Of a stretch of DNA of 64,000 bases, positions 57,270 to 64,000 are shown in pieces. Location of the stretch: contig SIJG01000017.1 of assembly GCA_023374025.1 (NCBI GenBank), positions 1,069,671-1,133,670 on the forward strand, given 5' to 3'. The position numbers and the translations under genes were made by a program. Under the pieces are notes generated by a model that was not told the DNA's origin, did not search any database, and saw nothing but the letters and a program-made list of their open reading frames with translations. This stretch comes from Heterodera schachtii (taxonomy: Eukaryota; Nematoda; Chromadorea; Rhabditida; Heteroderidae). The number at the start of each line of letters is the position of its first letter. Within the stretch, counting starts at the first letter, position 1.

Positions 57270-57869
57270 ATTTTTAGGGCGCGGCGACAATTTTGAACAG
57301 AGTTACAGACCCGGGACTGAAGTGTCCAAATGGCTTTGGGACTGAACCGTCCAATGACTAAAAACGCAAGAATCTCCAACAAAATATATATCAATCGATT
57401 ATTCTCATCTCTAATGTATGAATATGTAAACTTTTACAAAATACAAACAAGGGATCCCTTTTGGAGGGCGCGTAGCGCCCGCCTTAGCGAGCATGCGAAG
57501 ACGGAGCAAGTAGTGGGGCGAGACGGAGGGCGGAGGAAGCAGTCTGACGAGCGCCACAGGCGGTTGACTGCGGGGGCCCGAAGGGCCCCCGCCAATCAGT
57601 CAACCGCCTGCGGATCACGCGCGGACTTCTTCCGTAGCCCGTAGTCTCGCCCCACCTACTGGCCGCCGTAGTCGAGTGTGCGGTGTTATGGCCAAAACAC
57701 ACTCACCTATTCACTTTTAGTTTGTACAATTCAATCCCGTTCCTCATATAATTTATAACCCTAGTCATAATTCATAAAAACCCTTTGGACGGTTCAGTCC
57801 CAAAGCCATTTGGACACTTCAGTCCCGGGTCTGTAACTCTGTTCAAAATTGTCGCCGCGCCCTAAAAAT
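57270..57869. mobile_element. 600-bp nested palindromic element with 88-bp terminal inverted repeats
   Basis: 57270-57357 is repeated in inverse at 57782-57869 almost perfectly (AGGGCGCGGCGACAATTTTG inward; GGGACTGAAGTGTCCAAATG). Inside lies a second, GC-rich palindrome centred near 57575 (GGGGGCCCGAAGGGCCCCCG), with arms containing GGCGGTTGACTG / CAGTCAACCGCC and GTGGGGCGAGAC / GTCTCGCCCCAC. No coding capacity and no clear target duplication. Confidence 0.92.
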
Positions 57870-58540
57870 GGTACCATTCGACTTCTCTCATTGAGAGGAA
57901 TCAATTGATATATAATTGGAATGCAAAATCAATGTTGTCGGTAATCTGAACTTTTTCCAAAAATTCGTATGCTTGAACGGATTAAACCAAAACCAAAATC
58001 TGTTATGCCGGCCGATGGAAAACAAATAATCAATATTTATTTGGAGCAGGGAAAAGAAGACACAAATAAATTGGGAGGAATATTTAAAGGTTCTGGTCGG
58101 TTTTACGCGTCCAATGACATTTTACGCGTCCCATCACATTTTACGCGTCCCAACAACAGTTTACGCGTCCCATGACATTTTACGCATCCCAAGACATTTT
58201 GTGTCCATGGCAGGGATGGCATTCCGAAGCCCCAAAAATTTTCGGAAATCGGAATTCCTTGCCATCCCGGGTCCCATGGTATTTTAGCCTTCCTAATAAC
58301 TAAGAGGAAAACTATTTTTTTTTGTCAGGTATTCAGTAATCTTTTTTAACTAAAAATTTCGTTGTTAAACCTAAGGTTATCGGTTCTAGTCGGTTTTATG
58401 CGTCCCATGCCACTCTGCAAACGAGGGTTGGCTGTTCAAACCAATATTTCTTCTTCCTTCCCCGCCTTTTTCCCTCATTCATTATTGTTGGCCCTTTTCT
58501 CCCATTCCTCTCTTCATTTATTTGTTGGTAATTTAATTGT
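57870..58540. repeat. Region with tandem TTTTACGCGTCCCATGACA units
   Basis: Six units of about 18-20 bp with the core TTTACGCGTCC or close variants lie at 58098-58200, led by GGTTCTGGTCGG (58089). A near-copy of that leader plus one unit (GGTTCTAGTCGGTTTTATGC) recurs at 58383. Between them, 58215-58275 holds a fragment of the dispersed GC-rich repeat. An open frame at 57969-58090 (MLERIKPKPKSVMPADGKQI) is not recognised and leads straight into the repeat. Confidence 0.75.
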
Positions 58541-59280
58541 CAATAAAGGGAACCGCCCACTTCGGCGCGGCCACTTCGGCGCGGGTATTTCGGCGCGAGG
58601 TTTTTTCGGCGCGCGCTTTTTCGGCGCGGGCTTTTTCGGCGCGGCCACTTCGGCGCGGCCATTTCGGCTCCCTATATAAAATGGCTTTTTCGGCGCCGAA
58701 AAAATTTTCAAAATTTTTTTTTAAATCTGGAGAAAACCCTATCAAAAGCAAAAAATTTCCTGCTGTGAACTACATACAGACTAATTTCGAGAAAAAGTTT
58801 AAAAATTTTTTTCGCAGTGTTGTGTACCATCTAATACCTGGTCAATTTGTAATTTTTAAGTCAAATTAAATGTAAATATTCGAAATTTGAGACCGGGGTT
58901 CTGAATTAGGCAAGCTTATGGTCAGATCGTGATCAGCTCCCTCGAAAACCCACCGATTGGTGATTTTGAACCAAAATATAAAAGTTAATTTGGGACCACA
59001 ATAATGCACCAATGCTCACCATTGCATTAGCACGGTACTTTGAAAGAAAATGTGATAAGTTATATGCACAATGAAAGGCAAATTAATAATTTTTTGAAAA
59101 TTTTTTGGGATTTTTAAACATTGGCGCCGAAAAAGCCATTTTATATAGGGCGCCGAAATGGCCGCGCCGAAAAAGCCCGCGCCGAAAAAGCTCGCGCCGA
59201 AAAAACCTCGCGCCGAAATACCCGCGCCGAAGTGGCCGCGCCGAGGTGGCCGCGCCGAAGTGACCCCGACCCTCAATAAA
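58541..59280. mobile_element. Foldback element, arms of tandem TTCGGCGCG units
   Basis: About 740 bp. Left arm: eight 14-17-bp units, each with TTCGGCGCG or a close variant (58558-58675), then TATATAAAATGGCTTTTTCG and GCGCCGAAAAA. The right arm (59120-59280) is the inverse, in the same order of variant units. Both ends run into CAATAAA-like sequence. The middle has a weak copy of the dispersed core (GGTTCTGAATTAGG; GTGATCAGCTCCCTCGAAAA near 58903-58950). The Gly/Ala/Phe-rich open frames across the arms are artefacts of the repeat. Confidence 0.9.
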
Positions 59281-60076
59281 CATATTTTATTGATCGACCC
59301 AACAGTCTACGAATTATACTCGCTGAAGTACGGGCACATTAATTTTGGGTTGATCATTTCTACTGTAAAATCCATGATTTCCTTAAAAAATACAGTACTT
59401 TTTGTAGACACCGAAATTGAAGTGCCCATACCTCATCGGGTGTAAGTCGTAGAGACTTGTGGCCTTTTGTATATTGTAGCGAATTTTGTGCTCTTTCAGA
59501 TGGATATAATGATTTTTAACAAAAAATTTTCCCACCCCTAGGAATTTTTTCGATTCCCCGATTTCAAGCCATTTTTGGGTTTTCAGATCTCCATGAAATA
59601 GTGATCTGATCAAGTTGGTGTAAAAGACTTTTTTGATCAGCATCAAAAGTTAGCTAAGCACGAATTTTTGGCCCACAAAATATTGATTTATTTATTGGTA
59701 AAGCGATCCGTGTTAAACATATGACCACCCAAAATTAGGGGTGGTTGCACTTTGTCTGCTTGCATATCGGCCAAAGAAGATTAATTGACATGTTTTTGGT
59801 ACCAATCAAAAACCCATTGAATAAGCTATCGATTGGTATAACGCATATGACATTTGGTCTTAGTAGAAAAAAATTACAGTTAAATTTATAAAAAAATGTT
59901 GGGGTGTGTTAAACATATGACCATGACTGTATTTATCAAGAATTTGGATGAACATTCTTTCGATTGTTTATTTATTCCCTTTTTCTTTAAATTTCAAATT
60001 TCTTTTTTTCGTGACAAATTTTGCGATGACGACAGCCCCGGGAAACTTATCTAAAGGAATTCTTTTTTTTAAATTC
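59281..60076. other. AT-rich spacer, no gene recognised
   Basis: Contains two direct copies of GTGTTAAACATATGACCA about 200 bp apart (59711 and 59907) and fragments resembling the dispersed core near 59565-59620. No exon can be supported. Confidence 0.4.
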
Positions 60077-62510
60077 TTACCGCTCTCCACTTGCCTGCTT
60101 GTACTTCTTGCCAAGGTGTGAAATCAGTTCACGCACATGGGCCTCACCTCGCGTCTCACAAATCACCCGAACGCATACAGAATAAACATTGGCCGCAAGC
60201 CATGCTCTTTCGTGAAAAATGTCTTTGATACTCGCACCAGTTTTTGCGATTTCGTTCGTCAGCTCTGCCATTCCTGGCAAATTTTGACGTTGCCATTACA
60301 ACCCATTTCCCATCCCACCCCCTGGTCGGTCGGAGACGACAATGTCGAATTTTATCAACCGACCGTCGGCAGCCAACCCCCTTTCGATCGTACGGCCTAA
60401 AATTTGCCATATCGATGCACAATGGACAGATAAATACCCAAAACAGTCGTGTCAATATTGCCGCCAGTAAGAATACTCACGACCCTAAAGGTCGTCGTAA
60501 TTCAAGAATTTGGTTTTCTTGGGACACCTTTTGCCGCGGAGATGATCGAGTTTCCCGGAGATGAATGCGGCCAGTCCGACTGCACCTGCCCCCTCGACGA
60601 CCGCCTTTTGCACTTCCAATAAGCGCAGAATTGCCAGTCTTAATTCTATTTGCACTTTTTTTTTGGGTGCGTAAGGCTAACGCTATGCTTTCTTCGCACA
60701 CAGTGACAAGGTCGTCGATTAGCCCATCGGCCATAAACACGGCATTGTGCCCAACCGAAGGGACTGCGAGCCCTTGAAAAGCAATTGGTGTGAATTTTTG
60801 TTTGTCAAATGGTTTTTTATCCGACCATCGGCTAAGCTCGCTTCCGGATAAAGCGGCTCATCCGAGTGTTCCATTGCATTTTTGAAGGACGGACACATTT
60901 CGGATTCACTGAAACTGCCATTTGCTTTTGGCAACATTTGCTAAACGACTTACATCCCCTAAAAGTTTGATTGGAATGCCTTTGCTCACAATAAATACAT
61001 ATTTACAATGATTAGCACTTCCGGTTTCAACGTTTTGACGGCCAATGCGACACCGGCGATTAATCCGCCGCCCCCCACGGGGACAACAATTGCGTCCACA
61101 TCGCCCACCTTAATCCAACCAATTAACGCTGCGCAAAAAGGACGTAGTCGACCGACTTGGTCCAGTATTTCCAGTCCAATTGTTCCTTGGCCTGCAATTA
61201 CGTCGGGGTTGTCGAATCCGTTGATGTATTTGAGGTTTTTCTCTTTGGCCAACTCATAAGCGAATATCTTCGACTTAATATTTGTTTGGCCATTTGGAAG
61301 TCATTTGAGTGAAGAAACACCTCCTGAATGTTAAGCCCGTGGAGAATGACTAAAAGGGGCAATCGGAGGAGGAATCAGTGGCATTTCTGCTGATTCACCT
61401 TTGGCCTTGTACGATTCGCAGGAGGAAATCTTCATCAGAGGGGCGAACTTCGGCATCACAACACTGAGAAAACGAACGGAAGCTCAATGACGGAAAATGC
61501 AAAATCAAAACACAAATGCTTACGTCACCGGGATGCCCAATTTGCTGCCATGGAAAGCCTAACGGAGATAAAGAATGAAAATCACTGAGTGGCTAAACCC
61601 ATAATCAAAGTTGGACTACCAGGGAAAGTGCGTGGTTGCCAGCCGACGCAGCGATCACTCCGATTCGTCTTAAGCGGGGAATAATTTTTTGCGTAATGTG
61701 CCAACATTGAAAACGCCGTTGGCATCGTTTGCCTTCCGCTGCCACTTTTACCGTTGCTCTTCCGTAAGTCGCAGAAGGGCAAAGCGCGCCCCTCTCTCTT
61801 TGAAGCTGCCGGTCACTTGCAAATACTCCTCAAATTCGAACGAATGTTCGCATTTGCCTTTCCTTCTTTGCCCACCTGTTTGAAAAACAAATCGACGCCA
61901 AACATTGAAGACAGAGCGTCTGACTTCTTAAGGACTTTTGAGAATGGACAAGAACAAAGTACGAACAATTGTGGGCGTCCGAAGAATTCCGTCACGGATA
62001 TTAAATGCTGACAATGGGAAATATTATGAGCATGGAATAAATAGCTCAAAGATGGCCGGCCATTCATTCGCTCATACTTCTCCCATTTTTAGTTTTCCGT
62101 AAATGTTCGAACCGACTCGAAACTCCAAGTCTTACAGTTCGATTGGAGAGAGAGAGAGGGGGGGGGGGGGTCGGAGAATAATTGGCCACCGCCTCTTTGC
62201 ACATACCAGCACTGGAAATGTCCGAAAATGTTGTTTTGACGGGTTTCTTCGGGTCACAGAATGGGTCGACAAATGAACACAGAGCCGAGGGGACGCGTTT
62301 TATGGCACATTCCTCGGGAATTTCTAAACCCACAAAGGGACAAACTCAGTAAGAGAATGGCACAAAATGATGAGAGAAAGCACCTTCAACCCTCACAAAA
62401 TCGGGGACGGAAATCGAAGAAGCGGAAGAGTTGGCACTCATTGAGCAGCTGTCGCCTCTCGTGCCGATTTCGATCCCACCGTTTGACTCTTCCATTTGAC
62501 CACCGCCCAT
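60077..62510 (-). CDS. PLP-dependent threonine/serine ammonia-lyase with ACT domain
   Basis: Type II PLP enzyme that deaminates threonine to 2-oxobutanoate (or serine to pyruvate). It starts at 62510 (MGGGQMEESNGGIEIGTRGD), a Ser-rich leader. Later exons: ECAIKRVPSALCSFVDPFC, SSMFGVDLFFKQ, then LQVTGSFKERGARFALLRL with the PLP lysine, IGVIAASAGNHALSLAFHG (the S-x-GNH loop), GSKLGIPVTVVMPKFAPLMK, NPDVIAGQGTIGLEILDQVG, and the phosphate-binding loop VVPVGGGGLIAGVALAVK (61040-61100). The C-terminal exon holds an ACT-like regulatory domain (PGMAELTNEIAKTGASIKDI, RVICETRGEAHVRELISHLG), stop at 60077. The ACT domain favours threonine dehydratase over serine racemase. Substrate preference is not decidable from sequence. 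SMG8 ends about 270 bp upstream on the same strand. Confidence 0.88.
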
Positions 62511-62777
62511 CGATTGCTGCGATTGGAAAGACCGATCAGCAGATGAACAGTCAATCACATTAGCAGAAGCACAAATACCATATGAATGATAAGCCAAAAA
62601 AGTGAAGAAAATGGAGATAAGAGAACGTACGCCAGCCCACCCGTCCCCCCTCCCCCACACTTCTCAATAAGTCATTCCTTTTTTTGCAGTCATACTTTTG
62701 TCTCTAATGATAAGCAAACAAAACAAAAAACCAAACATTTTAATAAAAAAAAAAGTAATTACAAAGTAATAAAACAA

Positions 62778-64000
62778 TTACACATCAGACAATGGCAAGT
62801 ATTCAACTTGAATACACCTTTGAAGCAATTTTCCACGGTATTCGGGTACAGTGGGCCGATGAAAAGGCGTCCCGGAGGATCCGATGTACACATAGGGCAC
62901 TTAAAATAATTCTGAAATTATCACGAAAACCCAGACGAAGTTACGGTACATCGCATCACGTAATATTTTGCCCATCCCAACTCAATGCGTTCTTTTTGAC
63001 CAGGAAAGAAAAAACCATCATCACCAGGCATCTGCGAAAGATTATTTGATTAATAAGCAAGCAAATAATGCTAAAATCCCCACCTGAATTAATGGTTGGA
63101 TTGACACTCGGACGGGGGCCTTTGGTGTCACAATGTGAATCCTTCACATGGAAAATAAATAAATAATAACGACTCCAAAGCCAAGAAAATGCCTACCGCA
63201 TTAATTGTGCGGCCATTCTCGGCTCCTTTTTGCACGGACATGGCATCCAAATTGCCAAGTCATTGTCCATCAACGGCGCCGCATCGGTTTTTAGTGTCCC
63301 GGACATTCGACGATGTCGGAGCACTTTTCCCGGCTCCACAACCATAAAACGATGTCCCCGTGGGCATTCGTAATCAAAACCAATAAAAAGCTGAATTATG
63401 AAGAAAAAAAACTATTGTAAATCTGAATGAGTGCACAGTGCCTTGACTTTCTCCTTGCTCGTCATAATTGCAGCGCGTTCGAAGTTCCGTTGCTGCTGCT
63501 GCTGCAAAGTGCGAAAAGTCCGTTCCGTGGGAGTTGCTCCAATAAACTGAAGTTCACGCAGCCATTGCTCAGTTCGAACTGTCAGTTGGACGCTCCAAGG
63601 CAGCAAAAATTCAGAGCCACTTCGAAAATTGGGCGATTCTCGAATCCCGGTGGAGTGATTGTACAGAGAACTGTGACCAATACAAATGACAGAAAACGAA
63701 GGGAACAGCGGGAGCAATTCAGGCGATGATTTCGAATGCGGCACATGTTCCAAGTAGAGACCTGCGCAGAAAGGAAACGAACCCATGTACATATAACAGT
63801 GGAAGATGTATGTAGAACAGTCCATTAGGTTTTCCCAGGATGTTCCAAAATTTCGGCTTTTGATTCCTCACTATCCCCTATTATTGAGGATTTGGAATGT
63901 CACTGGCTTCTTTTTTTATGTTAAAAAAGCAATTCCAATTAGACCTTTGCATTTCTCGAGCATTCTCATGTCATCGTTTCGCTTTCTTCCAAAACTGAGG
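62778..64000 (-). CDS. smg-8: SMG8, nonsense-mediated decay factor (C-terminal part)
   Basis: Subunit of the SMG1-SMG8-SMG9 kinase complex; SMG8 restrains SMG1 phosphorylation of UPF1 in nonsense-mediated mRNA decay. The gene continues beyond the right edge. Read on the minus strand: HSKSSPELLPLFPSFSVICI and GHSSLYNHSTGI, FRSGSEFLLPWSVQL (63825-63600), a Gln run, then the C-terminal zinc-ribbon-like region YECPRGHRFMVVEPGKVL (63370-), LMDNDLAIWMPCPCKKEP, IHIVTPKAPVRVSIQPLIQ, MPGDDGFFFPGQKERIEL, and a last exon PYVYIGSSGTPFHRPTVPEY ending VEYLPLSDV with stop TAA at 62778-62780. Motif order fits SMG8. The N-terminal GTPase-like part is outside the window. Confidence 0.82.

Noticed and set aside
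58362..59283. Gly/Ala/Phe-rich frames with FFGAGFFGA motifs on both strands
   Set aside because: They lie entirely in the TTCGGCGCG arms of the foldback element.
1..64000. tRNA, rRNA or spliced-leader RNA genes
   Set aside because: I looked for T-loop GGTTCGAAT-type boxes and SL/5S-like sequence on both strands and found none convincing; a covariance-model search would be needed to exclude them.

Overview
The window is eukaryotic and reads as nematode DNA. Genes are small and intron-rich, with introns often of 40-100 bp. Exons translate into animal proteins whose best remembered relatives are C. elegans families (LEV-10, SMG-8, LBP, VIG-1, LMO). Several gene starts sit just behind an acceptor-like sequence in a way that fits trans-splicing. 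At least one GC-AG intron and very many homopolymeric G/C runs recall genomes of plant-parasitic Tylenchina such as cyst nematodes, but that placement is an inference and no species can be named from sequence alone.

Layout, left to right. 1-11 kb: the 3' end of TAF2, then CSN1, ribosomal protein L28 and an LMO4-like LIM-only gene (all +), meeting a class A GPCR (-) tail to tail with only 4 bp between stop codons. 11-22.4 kb: the C-terminal half of a HUWE1/EEL-1 HECT ubiquitin ligase, mitochondrial ribosomal protein L16 and PGAP2 (all +). 22.4-43.4 kb: one very large gene with the architecture of LEV-10 (five CUB domains, an LDL-receptor A module, one transmembrane helix), which organises acetylcholine receptors at nematode neuromuscular junctions. 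Its introns hold a 10.5 kb array of a 17-bp satellite, three foldback elements and a 0.77 kb purine-only minisatellite. 43.7-49.3 kb: a fatty-acid-binding protein, Elongator subunit ELP6 and mitochondrial GTPase GUF1 (all -). 49.7-57 kb: RPF1 (+), SERBP1/VIG-1 (-), FAHD1 (+) and a damaged-looking P5C synthase (-). 57-60 kb is mostly foldback-type repeats. 60-64 kb: a threonine/serine ammonia-lyase with an ACT domain, and SMG8 (both -).

The genes are mostly unlinked housekeeping functions: transcription, ribosome biogenesis, ubiquitin, mitochondrial translation and amino-acid metabolism. Same-strand neighbours spaced 165-270 bp apart (CSN1-RPL28, MRPL16-PGAP2, SMG8-ammonia-lyase) could be operons.

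The most unusual content is the repeat landscape. There is (i) the intronic 17-bp satellite, which by chance is open in all three forward frames and yields spurious proteins of more than 3,500 residues, and (ii) a set of foldback/MITE-like elements with different termini. Some have arms built of short tandem units, and several share a common internal core, as if modules had been exchanged. Two elements have clean 8-bp target-site duplications.

Limits: exon borders were set by eye from splice consensus and protein family knowledge. Four junctions (GPCR, HUWE1, LEV-10, P5CS) are off by one base, which may be assembly indels or real damage. No tRNA, rRNA, spliced-leader RNA or CRISPR array was recognised.
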